A stretch of DNA of 40,795 nt from an uncultured cyanobacterium (GCA_937883785.1 CALGDE010000120.1:1-40795); one strand, 5' to 3'. Positions 17,526 to 26,710 are shown, counted from the stretch's first letter. The notes: a model not told the origin generated them from the letters alone. Translations and numbers: made by a program.

Positions 17526-19309
17526 CTGGCAGAGGCGCTCAGGGCCGAAGATAAATCAGGCGATAGGGTTACGGTGTAATCAAAAGGCGACGATCCTGAG
17601 CAGTTGAAGCGAGTGCGATCCGCGCGCAGGGGCGAGAAAAACGAACTGGCATTGACCACCACATTGCCGCTGCCGTCAAAACTTAAGTTATTCACCCGTA
17701 AAGTGTTGGTGCGCCCGCTGCTCAATTCTGCCCGTAAGTAAGTGGCCTGTTCAATGGCTCCTGTGTTGGGGTTAAGCCTGGCCAGCACCGACACTGAAGG
17801 ACCACCGCCATTGCCATAGCTGTTTATCCAGCCGCTGCCAGAAAAGCGTCGGAAATCCGGCGCCTGTGCCCCGTCGATACTAAACACCGCATATAAATCC
17901 CTTCCGCCATCCCACAGCAATCCTCGGGCGACGCTGTCCGCGCCACCGCTTTCGTAGTTATCGCCCCCAAGCCAAGTGCGTACTCCGTTATCGAATCGGG
18001 CAATACGCGGATTTTGATTGTTACCGCTCACTTGGGCATAGCCCGCCACAAAGGTGGTGTTGCCTTGGGAGACTGCTGCGTTGCCGCGACTGGTTAAAGC
18101 GCCCAAAGAGTCGCCGTTGTTAAGAAGATTGGCTCCGCCCACATCAGCAAGGGATGCGCCACCGGGGGCGGGGGTTGGGTTGGGCGTGGGTATTGGGGTT
18201 GGTGGGGTAGATGTCGGAGTGGGAGTAGAAGCGGGGGCTGGGGATCCGCCGCCGCCAGGGATACTGCCAGGAGCGGCAGTTCCACCGGAGGTGGCGCCGC
18301 CACTCGGGGCAGAGTTGGGTGTAGAAATTCCGCCGGAAATAGGAGTGCCACCGGTTGCGGGGGGTGGGGAAGCGCCGGGAATGGGGGCGGAACCGTAATT
18401 GGGCAATGTGGTGGGTTCACCAAAGTCCACGCCGGCAAGCTGAGTATTGATGGTATTTCGAATAACCCCCAGAATTTCACCGGTGGCAATCTGTCGAACA
18501 ACGGTGCTGTTGGGAAGGGCTGCGCTGGGTTCCAGGATTACGTCGCGCAAGGTAATGCCACCTCCTAGCTGGATTTGGTCAACACCCCGCTCAAAGTCCG
18601 CCACCATATCGCTCAGAAGTTCGGTTTGGTCGCCAGCTCCTGGTCTCAGCACAAAGCGATCGCTCCCTGCCCCTCCAAAAAGGGTGTCCTGCCCTAAATC
18701 CCCGGACAGCAGGTCACCGCCCAAATCCCCATAAATGAGGTCATTACCTTTACCGCCAAATACGGAATCGCTATCTCGCCCGCCAAATACCGTATCGTCG
18801 CCTCGGTTTCCTCCCACAAAATCGTTGCCCAAATTGCCGTTAATCAAATCACCATCGCGCCCGCCCAGGAGAAAATCCTCATCCCGCCCGCCAAAAATGG
18901 AATCATTGCCTTGATTGCCGAACAGGGAGTCGCTTTCGCGATTGCCAAACAAAATATCAGCCCCTTCTAATCCCAAAGCAGAATCATTGCCGCTGCCCCC
19001 AATAATGGTGTCGTTAGCGGCAGTGCCCGTTAAAACATCGTCGTTGCTAGTGCCGGTGGTGTTGAGATTGCGGCGATCGCCCGCCGACAGCGATCGGCGC
19101 TCCCCTAATACAGGAGGCAAAATAGCATGATTTTCATCATCGGCAAACACGGTAATAGGCGTTAATAAAGACACCCCATGTACGGAAGTATTGCCGTCGA
19201 GCCAGATGTTAAATCCCACTGCTGAAGATGGTGTTGAGTCCCACTCTGTCCCCGCTGTGGTGGCGCGGGTGGACGGGGCTGGAGACGATGTTAGGTTGAG
19301 GAAATCCAC
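17513..19309 (-). CDS. RTX (hemolysin-type calcium-binding repeat) protein, paralog 1
   Basis: A 598-residue acidic protein. Residues from about 88 to 225 are a run of Gly/Asp nonapeptides of the GGxGxDxLF type (IIGGSGNDSALGLEGADILF and following), which fold as a calcium-binding beta-roll. A region RFVLRPGAGDQTELLSDMVADFERG follows, then a linker rich in Pro, Gly, Ser and Thr (about 310-385), and a C-terminal domain of about 190 residues with two cysteines (FNCSG and the final GCS). There is no Sec signal; RTX proteins usually leave by type I secretion, but no such exporter is nearby. The start is GTG at 19309. It is 569 bases from, and clearly a duplicate of, the gene at 19878-21521. Nothing shows toxicity. 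Confidence 0.88.
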   Translation of the reverse strand: MDFLNLTSSPAPSTRATTAGTEWDSTPSSAVGFNIWLDGNTSVHGVSLLTPITVFADDENHAILPPVLGERRSLSAGDRRNLNTTGTSNDDVLTGTAANDTIIGGSGNDSALGLEGADILFGNRESDSLFGNQGNDSIFGGRDEDFLLGGRDGDLINGNLGNDFVGGNRGDDTVFGGRDSDSVFGGKGNDLIYGDLGGDLLSGDLGQDTLFGGAGSDRFVLRPGAGDQTELLSDMVADFERGVDQIQLGGGITLRDVILEPSAALPNSTVVRQIATGEILGVIRNTINTQLAGVDFGEPTTLPNYGSAPIPGASPPPATGGTPISGGISTPNSAPSGGATSGGTAAPGSIPGGGGSPAPASTPTPTSTPPTPIPTPNPTPAPGGASLADVGGANLLNNGDSLGALTSRGNAAVSQGNTTFVAGYAQVSGNNQNPRIARFDNGVRTWLGGDNYESGGADSVARGLLWDGGRDLYAVFSIDGAQAPDFRRFSGSGWINSYGNGGGPSVSVLARLNPNTGAIEQATYLRAELSSGRTNTLRVNNLSFDGSGNVVVNASSFFSPLRADRTRFNCSGSSPFDYTVTLSPDLSSALSASASGCS

Positions 19310-19387
19310 AGAAATAGTACTCGCAAAGGATAAATAGCACCGATCTAGAACACACCCCTGTGGGATTGCCGATGGGGCAAAGTCCCG

Positions 19388-19410
19388 CTGGCGTTAAGCA
19401 TAAACGCCAG
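19388..19410 (-). promoter_or_regulatory. Stem-loop upstream of RTX gene 1
   Basis: CTGGCGTT (19388-19395) and AACGCCAG (19403-19410) form a perfect 8-base stem with a 7-base loop, about 80 bases before the RTX start. It may lie in the leader of the transcript. No T tract follows, so it is not a normal terminator. Confidence 0.45.
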
Positions 19411-19776
19411 GAAAACAATACTCCGGCGATCGCGGTCTAAATGTGATATTCACTACGACTAACTTTGCGAAAGAATCAAGGTGTTTTCAGGAAGATCCTT
19501 CGGCAGTTTTGTGAAGATCTGTCGATGAAAAAGTGCGATTTTCGAACGCCCAGATGGACATCCCTTGCATCACTTTTGCTAAGGAGCTTCTATTTAGACA
19601 GGACCTAAGCAAGATATGCCGTTTGAGTCCAAAAACAAACGTTGCATCGGCTTCCCCCTCAGTCCACCCTCGATAAAGGGACTTTGCGTAAGTCCTGCTA
19701 GATTCGCCATGCCCTTGCGTGTTATCCACTGAGTGCCAGAAGCTTTACGCAGTGGGCAGTATACGCCCTTTCAAAA
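19411..19776. other. Intergenic region between the two RTX genes
   Basis: About 365 bases without a convincing gene. A minus-strand open frame of 80 codons here (19487-19729) has no ribosome binding site or recognisable motif and was not called. The promoter of RTX gene 1 probably lies in the lower part. Confidence 0.4.
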
Positions 19777-19827
19777 CAAAAAATATTAACTCTCAAAACC
19801 TCTACAGCTAAAGGCTTTGAGAGTTAA
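19777..19827 (-). terminator. Rho-independent terminator of RTX gene 2
   Basis: TTAACTCTCAAA (19786-19797) and TTTGAGAGTTAA (19816-19827) form a perfect 12-base stem with an 18-base loop. On the minus strand the stem is followed by TATTTTTTGTTTT. It begins 51 bases after the stop of the RTX gene at 19878, so it is well placed to end that transcript. Confidence 0.85.
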
Positions 19828-19877
19828 ATGCTGACAGTCCCCAATTGGTGGGGCTAACTGAGAGTGATCCCTGCCGC

Positions 19878-21521
19878 TTAGGTGCAGCGATCCGCCGAAG
19901 CGCTAATGGCGGTGGATAAATCGGGCGATAGGGTCAAGGTGTAGTTAAAGCCCGACGGTCCGGTGCAATTAAAGGGACTACGATCCACCCGCAGCGGTGA
20001 AAATGCCGTCACGGCGTTCACCACCACATTGCCGCTGCCGTCGAAGCCCAAGCCGTTCACCGTTAGGGTATTGGTGCGGCCACTGCCCAACTGAGCTCGC
20101 AGGTAGGTGGCTGACTGGATATTCCCCGTTGCCGCATCCAGGCGAGCCAACACCGCTGCTCGAGGTCCGCCGCCAATGCCGTAGTTATTCAGCCAGCCGT
20201 TGGTGGCGAACCGTCGGAAATCTTGGCTGGCATCGCCCTGGGCGCCGTCAATGGTAAACACCGCGTATAAATCATTGGCACCGTTCCACAGCAAACCGTG
20301 CCCCCGACTATCGGCACCGGTGGTTTCATAGGTGTTCCCTAGCCAGGTCAAATTGCCGTTATCAAACCGTGCTAAGCGCGGATCCTGGTTGTCCGCATTC
20401 ACTTGAATAAAGCCCGCCGCAAAACTGGTGGCGCCCTGGGAGGCGATCGCATTGCCCTGACTGCTCAAGGTGGTTAACGACTCCGCCCCGCTTAAGGGCT
20501 CCGAGTCGGGATCATTTACGCTAGCTAGCACCGTAGGTGTCGGTGCGGGAGCTGGTGTGGGCGCAGGCGTCGGGGCGGGCGCAGGCATAAAACCGGGCGG
20601 CGGCGGACCGAAATTGAGGGTCGCCGTGGGTTGTCCAAAGTCTGCCCCCGTAAACTGCACATTAACGGTGTTTTGAATAACCCCCAACGCTTCCCCGGTG
20701 GAAATTTGCCGCACCACCGTATTGCCCGTATTGGAAGCACTAAATTCCAAAATTATGTCGCTGAGGTTCACACCCCCCCCCAGCTCAATAATGTCGGCTC
20801 CCCGCTCAAAGTCCGCCACCAAATCGCTTAGGGTATCCAGGGGATCCCCTGCCCCTGGCCGCAGCACAAAGCGATCGCGCCCCGGTCCCCCAAAAAGGGT
20901 ATCCCGTCCCAAGTCACCGGATACCAGGTCATCCCCCAGATCCCCAAACACTAAATCATCCCCCTGACCGCCAAATACGGAATCATTATCGCGCCCGCCA
21001 AACACGGAATCATTACCTAGGTTGCCGCCCACAAAATCATCACCCAGGTTGCCGTTAATGATGTCGCCATCGCGCCCCCCCAGCAGAAAGTCCCCATCCA
21101 TACCACCAAAGATCGAGTCATTGCCTTGGTTGCCAAACAGGGAATCGCGCCCACGATTGCCAAATAAAATATCCGCGCTTTCTAAACCGCGCACAAAGTC
21201 ATCACCGCTGCCGCCAAAAACGGTGTCGTTAAAGGCGGTACCCGTCAGCACATCATTGCCATCGGTGCCGATGCTATTTAAATTGCGGCGCTCCCCCGAG
21301 AGCCCCCGCCGATCTTCCCCAGGGACCAGCAAATTCAGATCATCACCGTCCGCGCTTATGGGAATAGGGGTAATTAAAATATCTGGGGCAATTGCCCGGT
21401 CTGTGTGGGATTCGGACCCCGCTGAAAATGGATCCAGTATTCCATCAGTGCCCGTTGAGGTGGCGCGGCTAGAGGGGCTAGAAGCAGCGCTTGGAGAAAG
21501 TGCAAAATCAAAGAAGCTCAC
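19878..21521 (-). CDS. RTX (hemolysin-type calcium-binding repeat) protein, paralog 2
   Basis: A 547-residue duplicate of the 17513-19309 protein. Order is the same: a short variable N-terminus, Gly/Asp nonapeptides (about 85-225, for example DVLTGTAFNDTVFGGSGDD), a FVLRPGAGDPLDTLSDLVADF segment, a Pro/Ala/Thr linker and the same C-terminal domain of about 190 residues. The two cysteines (FNCTG and the final RCT) are kept. The linker is shorter and made of PAPTPAPTP units, which explains most of the length difference. GTG at 21521 is preceded by GAGG, a good ribosome binding site. A strong terminator follows, so it is transcribed apart from paralog 1. An exported calcium-dependent surface protein is the best guess. 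Confidence 0.88.
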   Translation of the reverse strand: MSFFDFALSPSAASSPSSRATSTGTDGILDPFSAGSESHTDRAIAPDILITPIPISADGDDLNLLVPGEDRRGLSGERRNLNSIGTDGNDVLTGTAFNDTVFGGSGDDFVRGLESADILFGNRGRDSLFGNQGNDSIFGGMDGDFLLGGRDGDIINGNLGDDFVGGNLGNDSVFGGRDNDSVFGGQGDDLVFGDLGDDLVSGDLGRDTLFGGPGRDRFVLRPGAGDPLDTLSDLVADFERGADIIELGGGVNLSDIILEFSASNTGNTVVRQISTGEALGVIQNTVNVQFTGADFGQPTATLNFGPPPPGFMPAPAPTPAPTPAPAPTPTVLASVNDPDSEPLSGAESLTTLSSQGNAIASQGATSFAAGFIQVNADNQDPRLARFDNGNLTWLGNTYETTGADSRGHGLLWNGANDLYAVFTIDGAQGDASQDFRRFATNGWLNNYGIGGGPRAAVLARLDAATGNIQSATYLRAQLGSGRTNTLTVNGLGFDGSGNVVVNAVTAFSPLRVDRSPFNCTGPSGFNYTLTLSPDLSTAISASADRCT

Positions 21522-21775
21522 AGAATTACCTCAAAACAAGCGACGAACACTGCAAAAACTAAAAGTTAGAAACTAGGACCCGTTTCTTTTGGCAGATCAC
21601 AAACTGCTGGAAGTCCTTATCTCCAGCCTCTTCCCAGGACGGAGGGCAACGCCGGTTGCTTTATCCGTTCGTGAGAGAGACTGAGGTGAAAACATATCCA
21701 GAAACATACCCAGCTCGCGGAATCCCTGTAAGAAATGCTTCCGCGATTCTAAGCGGTTCCATCCCTTATAGACGG

Positions 21776-23167
21776 TTATTTCCATCGAGCTTTAGCTAAC
21801 GACAGATCAAAATAAAACGTGCTGCCCCGATGCGGTTCGCTAATTGCGACGATTTTTCCTCCGTGACGTTCCACAAGCTGCTTAGTAATGGCTAATCCAA
21901 TACCAGCTCCACTGGTGCGTTTGGAGGAACTTTCTAGGGACATGCCCGGTTCAACCTGGCGATCGCGAGCCAAATCCCCCCGCCAAAACCGTTCAAATAT
22001 ATAAGGCAAACTTTCCGCCCCGATCCCTTCCCCCGTATCAGTCACCCCCAGCCACAGACTTGGATCATTTTTTTTGCCGTCACCTTGTTTTTCACTATTC
22101 CCACGGGGCAACTGAGCGGGGTGATTAAACTCGGGAGGCAATCGCCGCGCCCATATTGTCACCGTTCCCAAGGGGGTATGGCGCAGGGCATTGCTCAGTA
22201 AATTCACCAAAATCTGATGGAGGCGATCGCCATCGGCCGCCACCGTCGGTAACTCTTCTGGCAAATCCATCGCCAGCGTCAGATCCTTATCCACTACCTG
22301 ATCCCGCAGCTGATCCACCAACCCCACAATCAGCTCCCCTAGCGACTCCCCCGGAATCGCCCGAATATCCAGCGGCAAATGTCCCGCCTCCACCTTCGAC
22401 AGCTCCTGGGTATCCCGCACCAACCGCTCTAGCCGCCGAGTTTCTCGAACCAGGCGGCCGTACAGTTCCGGCGACGGCTCAATGACATCACTGGCGAGCT
22501 CCTCCAGGTAACCTCGCATTACCGTTAAGGGCGATCGCAGCTCATGGGTTAAATCCCCCACCAACTGTCGCCGCCGCTGTTCCACCCCCGCCAAACTATC
22601 TGCCATGCCGTTAAAGCTTTGCCCCACCTGATCCAGCTCCGCAATATCGTAAGCCCGCACCCGCGCCCCTAAATCCCCTGCCGCCAACTGCCGCGTCACC
22701 GCCTCCATTTCCTTGAGCGGCTTCACAATGCGCCGGGACGCCCAAAAGCTTACCCCCCCCGCCGTGGCGGCTCCCGCGATCGCCGACCAAAAACTACTTT
22801 GCCGCCACACCAAATCAAAGCCGCGAATTAACTGCCGCCGCGCCCGAGAAATCTGAAACCCCGCAATCTCCAGACGCTCCAACTGCACCACAAATAACTG
22901 AGGCGACGACACCAGCCCCACCCCCACAAAAATCCCCAACCCCACCACCAGCACCGTTAAATGGGACAACAAAAGCCGTGTTTGCAGGTTTCGCCGCCTT
23001 AAACGGCCCCTCCCTAGAGATTTCAACGGTTCGACAGGGAGATGTCTAATGGAAGAACGCCCACCGCTTTGCACCGGACGTTCCCCAGTTTTTTTAGGGT
23101 CTTCAAAGGGGCTATGGGATGGATGACCATTGGGGCGATCGCGACGTTCCTTCACAGCACCACACAC
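21776..23167 (-). CDS. BaeS-like membrane sensor histidine kinase
   Basis: A 463-residue kinase. After a basic cytoplasmic N-terminus of about 60 residues come two membrane segments (about 64-86 and 126-144) flanking a very short periplasmic loop of about 40 residues, then a HAMP domain (about 145-197). HisKA has His208 in LVGDLTHELRSPL. The ATPase domain has the N box QILVNLLSNALRHTP, G1 DTGEGIG, F box IFERFWRGD and G2 SGAGIGLAI. Between N and G1 sits a charged insert (about 348-370). The layout is that of BaeS-type kinases; a cyanobacterial relative senses manganese, but the small sensor loop here does not identify a signal. GTG at 23167 is preceded by GGAGAG. No response regulator is adjacent. 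Confidence 0.9.
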   Translation of the reverse strand: MCGAVKERRDRPNGHPSHSPFEDPKKTGERPVQSGGRSSIRHLPVEPLKSLGRGRLRRRNLQTRLLLSHLTVLVVGLGIFVGVGLVSSPQLFVVQLERLEIAGFQISRARRQLIRGFDLVWRQSSFWSAIAGAATAGGVSFWASRRIVKPLKEMEAVTRQLAAGDLGARVRAYDIAELDQVGQSFNGMADSLAGVEQRRRQLVGDLTHELRSPLTVMRGYLEELASDVIEPSPELYGRLVRETRRLERLVRDTQELSKVEAGHLPLDIRAIPGESLGELIVGLVDQLRDQVVDKDLTLAMDLPEELPTVAADGDRLHQILVNLLSNALRHTPLGTVTIWARRLPPEFNHPAQLPRGNSEKQGDGKKNDPSLWLGVTDTGEGIGAESLPYIFERFWRGDLARDRQVEPGMSLESSSKRTSGAGIGLAITKQLVERHGGKIVAISEPHRGSTFYFDLSLAKARWK

Positions 23168-23540
23168 AAAAACTCTCCAATCCCCACCATAAGACCCAGA
23201 TCCGGAAAACCCAGCTCAGCCCCCTCTTTTTTCTCTAATCTTTTACTCCTGGTTTTTAGCCTTTCTAATCCGCCTGTATGCTACGCAGGCTTAATCTCTA
23301 TTGCGAAAGGATCCCAACTGTTAACAATGTAAAGCGAGGAATCAGCCTCTAAATCGGCAATTTTAGCCCTGCTGAACCCTAGAAATAATCAGGGAATGAG
23401 CAATTTTGTCCCTTTTTTCTGCTGTGTTACGTTAAAGCAGCAAAGGTAGATACTGAGCCACGGTTATAGAAATTACATCGCCACAATAAAGTTCTGTGAC
23501 AGTCCTGTTGCCAACTATTCTCAGCTATGTTCAAATGAGT

Positions 23541-23559
23541 TCTAATGAATTTTATTCTC
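23541..23559. promoter_or_regulatory. Possible Fur box upstream of isiA
   Basis: TCTAATGAATTTTATTCTC matches the 19-base Fur box at 12 positions, keeping the TAATGA and ATT-TC halves. isiA is a well-known Fur target in cyanobacteria, which supports a moderate call. It lies about 90 bases before the isiA start, close to a leader hairpin. Confidence 0.45.
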
Positions 23560-23593
23560 AATAAGGCAAGGAAAACTTGTTTTCCCATTGAGA
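23556..23593 (+). promoter_or_regulatory. Two-part stem-loop in the isiA leader
   Basis: An inner stem GGAAAA (23570-23575) / TTTTCC (23580-23585) with a CTTG loop is enclosed by an outer pair TCTCAAT (23556-23562) / ATTGAGA (23587-23593). The left outer arm overlaps the possible Fur box. The structure ends 56 bases before the ATG and could act in the transcript leader. Confidence 0.5.
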
Positions 23594-23649
23594 GTCAATT
23601 CAGGTCCTAATCTTCTTAGATACTTTCTGCGAATCCTTGGAGGATCCTG

Positions 23650-24672
23650 ATGCAGACATATGATAATCCCAAAGTCACTTATGACTGGTGGGCCGGCAAC
23701 GCCCGGTTTGCCCAGTTGTCGGGGCTTTTCATTGGTGCTCACGTGGCGCAAGCGGCGTTGATCACCTTTTGGGCAGGCTCTTTTACCTTGTTCGAGCTGT
23801 CCCGCTTCGACGCCACCCTACCCATGGGTGAGCAAAACCTAATTCTTCTGCCCCACCTAGCAACCCTTGGCTTAGGCGTTGGCGATGGTGGAATGATTGT
23901 TGATACTTATCCTTACCTGGTGGTAGGTGCTGTACACCTAATCTCCTCCGCCGTATTGGGCGCTGGTGGTTTGTACCACACCCTAAAAGGTCCTGAGGAT
24001 CTAGGCACCGCCACCGGTCGTGCCAAGAAGTTCGACTTCGATTGGGGCGATCCCAAGAAGCTCGGCTTTATCTTGGGTCATCACCTACTATTCCTTGGCT
24101 TCGGTGCTTTGTTGCTGGCTGGCAAGGGCATGTATTGGGGTGGTCTTTACGACTCCGTAACCCAAACGGTACACACCGTTACCCCGAATTTGAACCCTGC
24201 CACCATTTATGGCTATCAAACCCACTTTGCTACCATCACCAGCCTAGAAGACCTCGTTGGTGGTCACGTATACGTGGGCTTTATGTTGATTGGCGGCGGT
24301 GTCTGGCACATCGTGGTTCCCCCCATGAAGTGGGCGAAGCGGGTGCTTACCTTCTCCGGTGAAGCGATTCTGTCCTATTCCTTGGGCGGTATTGCGTTGG
24401 CTGGTTTCGTTGCGGCATATTTCTGCGCTGTGAATACCTTGGCGTATCCCCCTGAGTTCTACGGCGCTACGTTGCAGGTGAAGCTTGGGGTTGTGCCCTA
24501 TTTTGCTGATACGGTTGATTTAGGCGTAGGTCAGCACTCTGCTCGTTGCTGGTTGGCTAATGCCCACTTCTTCTTGGCGTTCTTCTTCTTGCAGGGGCAC
24601 CTCTGGCACGCTTTGCGCGCTTTGGGCTTCGATTTCCGCCGCATTGAGCGGGCTCTGGACGCTACTTCTTAA
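23650..24672 (+). CDS. isiA: Iron-stress-induced chlorophyll-binding protein IsiA (CP43')
   Basis: A 340-residue thylakoid chlorophyll a-binding protein of the CP43/Pcb family with six membrane helices. Under iron shortage IsiA forms antenna rings around photosystem I and disperses excess excitation. Conserved chlorophyll-ligand histidines appear within the helices: [50 protein letters not shown] and [13 protein letters not shown]. It lacks the large lumenal loop of true CP43, as expected for IsiA. ATG at 23650 follows GGAGGA with 6 bases of spacing. isiB follows 124 bases later, the usual isiAB order, which separates it from a pcb antenna gene. Confidence 0.95.
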   Translation: MQTYDNPKVTYDWWAGNARFAQLSGLFIGAHVAQAALITFWAGSFTLFELSRFDATLPMGEQNLILLPHLATLGLGVGDGGMIVDTYPYLVVGAVHLISSAVLGAGGLYHTLKGPEDLGTATGRAKKFDFDWGDPKKLGFILGHHLLFLGFGALLLAGKGMYWGGLYDSVTQTVHTVTPNLNPATIYGYQTHFATITSLEDLVGGHVYVGFMLIGGGVWHIVVPPMKWAKRVLTFSGEAILSYSLGGIALAGFVAAYFCAVNTLAYPPEFYGATLQVKLGVVPYFADTVDLGVGQHSARCWLANAHFFLAFFFLQGHLWHALRALGFDFRRIERALDATS

Positions 24673-24745
24673 GTATTGGTTCAGGTATCGCTACAAATTT
24701 GCAATAGACTTTCGGCACAGGCGATCGTTAAACTAAGTAAAGAAA

Positions 24746-24765
24746 GTTCGTTAAGTTAAGCGAAC
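24746..24765 (+). promoter_or_regulatory. Small stem-loop between isiA and isiB
   Basis: GTTCG (24746-24750) and CGAAC (24761-24765) enclose a TTAAGTTAAG loop. It may be one reason why isiA and isiB mRNA levels differ, as seen in other cyanobacteria, but a 5-base stem is weak evidence. Confidence 0.3.
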
Positions 24766-24796
24766 ACTTTGAAGTAAAACAGTTCAGGATAATTTC

Positions 24797-25309
24797 ATGG
24801 CTAAGGTTGGACTATTTTTCGATACCCAAACGGGAAAAACTGCAGATATCGCTGAGCAGATTCAGTCTGCCCTCGGTGGTGACTCTGTTGTTGAGCTAAA
24901 CGACATCAACGATGTTGAGCTTGACAAGCTTAGCGAGTACGAGTGCCTGATTGTTGGATCGCCTACCTGGAACGTTGGAGAGCTACCTGATGGTTGGGGT
25001 GGCGTCGTCGACGATCTCTCCGGCTTGGAATTGGCAGGTAAGAAGATCGCTTACTTTGGCGTGGGCGACCAAATTGGTTACGCCGACAACTTCTTGGATG
25101 CCATGGGAATCCTTGAGAAGGAGCTTGCAGAAGCAGGTGCTGAGACTGTTGTGAATTGGTCCACTGATGGCTATGAGTTTGAGGCCTCCGAGGCTCAGCG
25201 CGGCGACGTATTCGTCGGCTTGGGCTTGGATGAGGATAACCAGCCTGAGAAGACCGAAGAGCGTATTGCTGCGTGGTCTGAGCAAGTTAAGACCGCTTTC
25301 AGCCTGTAA
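24797..25309 (+). CDS. isiB: Flavodoxin
   Basis: A 170-residue long-chain flavodoxin, an FMN electron carrier that replaces ferredoxin under iron limitation. The phosphate-binding loop is TQTGKT (10-15), the Trp-containing FMN loop is SPTWNVGELPDGW (about 55-67), and the second loop is GVGDQIGYADNF (about 87-98). The inserted strand region typical of long-chain members is at about 120-140. The ribosome binding site AGGA lies 8-9 bases before the ATG. It belongs with the preceding isiA in the iron-stress operon and is followed by an unusual set of overlapping hairpins. Confidence 0.97.
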   Translation: MAKVGLFFDTQTGKTADIAEQIQSALGGDSVVELNDINDVELDKLSEYECLIVGSPTWNVGELPDGWGGVVDDLSGLELAGKKIAYFGVGDQIGYADNFLDAMGILEKELAEAGAETVVNWSTDGYEFEASEAQRGDVFVGLGLDEDNQPEKTEERIAAWSEQVKTAFSL

Positions 25310-25321
25310 GCCTTAGGTTTC

Positions 25322-25408
25322 GGGAACCAATGCAATGGATTTTGGAAGTTAGTCCAAAAGGTTGCCATCGTATTGGTTCCCAAGCTTGCTTGAGTTTGAA
25401 CCAATACG
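25322..25408 (+). promoter_or_regulatory. Two mutually exclusive hairpins after isiB
   Basis: Stem A pairs GGGAACCAAT (25322-25331) with ATTGGTTCCC (25372-25381), 10 perfect bases. Stem B pairs CGTATTGGTTC (25369-25379) with GAACCAATACG (25398-25408), 11 perfect bases. The segment 25369-25381 takes part in both, so only one can form at a time. This begins 12 bases after the flavodoxin stop. Confidence 0.65.
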
Positions 25409-25483
25409 TACGTCGCGTTGTTCTCTTGGATTGACTTTCTTCTCTCTGAAAGGTCACGGGTAGCAGTAGGTGAAGTGCAAGCA

Positions 25484-25508
25484 AGCAACACTTATTGCTA
25501 CTTTTTTT
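25484..25508 (+). terminator. Probable Rho-independent terminator of isiAB
   Basis: AGCAA (25484-25488) and TTGCT (25495-25499) form a 5-base stem with a 6-base loop, followed by seven T (25502-25508). It is downstream of the alternative hairpins. The stem is short but the T tract is strong. Confidence 0.6.
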
Positions 25509-25943
25509 ATTGGGTCGCTTTGATTGAGCTTCCTTCGTAAGTGATTTTCTCGTAGGACTTCGAGCCTAATTAATGACACCTCACCTTTAGGGGGTTACGA
25601 GGTTCCTAAGTAGACCTAACTCTAAATGACTCTCTCGTTTTGGATGATTTAAGTGTTGGGTTGTCGAAAAAAAGTAATTTCTTTATCGCCTTTTTTGTGG
25701 ATTGCTGGTCCATGGCATTGGGTGGCTAGCGATGAAGCGCTGGAAGGCATGGAGTTTTCTCAAAGTTTACTAGCGGGTCCGAGTGTTGACGGAGAACAGG
25801 AAGGTTATTGAGCGTATTTTTTAGGGCTTTTCTAGAGATGCCCCTATGTTGTCTATTGACTAGCTTCGTTTGAGCAAGCTTTTTGACACCGTTTCTTGCC
25901 TTTTTTGACTGTCGTTCTTCTGTGTCGTTTTTGTTACGGTCTT
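25509..25943. other. Intergenic region before the CRP/FNR gene
   Basis: About 435 bases with T-rich stretches and no gene that I can support. Promoter elements for the downstream regulator must lie here but none stands out. Confidence 0.4.
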
Positions 25944-26609
25944 ATGTCAACTGCTCATTTTCGATCGCGCCCTAATTACCGTCAGCCTGCCTCTGGGCTG
26001 GAGCTGGTGCCGGAGCGTTTGGTGCCTGGTCGGCGATCAGCGATCGCTGGGGGATCGATGAGGGAATCAGAGTCTTGGAAAACCCTGGAACGGACCTTTG
26101 TGCGGCGATCAATTTTGCCGCTAGCGTCGAAGCAACTTTGGCGCATTGATCAGGGTATTGTGCGCACGCTGGCCCATTCCGGCACCGATGAGATGGCGAT
26201 GGTGCTGGGTTTTTGGGGAGAGGGGAGCGTTGTGGGATTGCCCCTGGCTGGAGACGTGGCACTACAGGTGGAGTGTTTGACGAAGGTTAAGGCGTCGCTG
26301 GTTACAACGGAAATTTTTACGGATCCCCAAGTGCTACTGTCCCATTTGCAGCAGCAAAGTCGGCTAATGGCAATTCTGCGCCGGGGACGTATGGGCGATC
26401 GCCTACTGGAATTTTTAACGTGGTTTGCCCAGGAATTTGGCTACTCCACCCCTCAAGGTTGGTCAGTGCCATCGTTGCTGACCCACCAAGAGTTGGCAGA
26501 AACTTTAAATTGCTCTCGGGTGACGGTAACTCGTCTCCTTAACACGGCAGTTAAGGAAGGGAAGGTGCTGCGATCGCGCGGTGAACTGATTATTCCTGCT
26601 GAAGCGTAG
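25944..26609 (+). CDS. CRP/FNR-family transcriptional regulator
   Basis: A 221-residue regulator. Residues about 55-140 form a shortened, divergent cyclic-nucleotide-binding-like beta domain; the phosphate-binding cassette of true cAMP receptors is not recognisable. A dimerisation helix (about 135-162) follows, then a winged helix with the helix-turn-helix LTHQELAETLNCSRVTVTRLL (about 179-199). The SRVTVTR recognition helix resembles that of NtcA-type factors, but the N-terminal domain does not fit NtcA. ATG at 25944 was chosen; an in-frame upstream TTG would add only a hydrophobic 16-residue extension. It follows isiAB in the same direction after a terminator, so a link to iron control is only suggested by position. 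Confidence 0.82.
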   Translation: MSTAHFRSRPNYRQPASGLELVPERLVPGRRSAIAGGSMRESESWKTLERTFVRRSILPLASKQLWRIDQGIVRTLAHSGTDEMAMVLGFWGEGSVVGLPLAGDVALQVECLTKVKASLVTTEIFTDPQVLLSHLQQQSRLMAILRRGRMGDRLLEFLTWFAQEFGYSTPQGWSVPSLLTHQELAETLNCSRVTVTRLLNTAVKEGKVLRSRGELIIPAEA

Positions 26610-26710
26610 TTCTTGCCGAATGCTTTGCAGTCTATAGTTGAATCCTTTTCTCCAGGTAACCCTCTATTTGGCTCGTTGGAGATAAAAGCAGTAAGGCGCT
26701 GGGCGACTCA

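Noticed and set aside
19487-19729. 80-codon minus-strand frame between the RTX genes
   Set aside because: No ribosome binding site, no motif; probably chance or an old remnant.
17513-21521. Calling the RTX proteins toxins
   Set aside because: The repeats only show calcium binding and probable export; no toxin domain or acyltransferase gene is present.
25944-26609. Naming the CRP/FNR protein NtcA
   Set aside because: Only the recognition helix resembles NtcA; the N-terminal domain is divergent and short.
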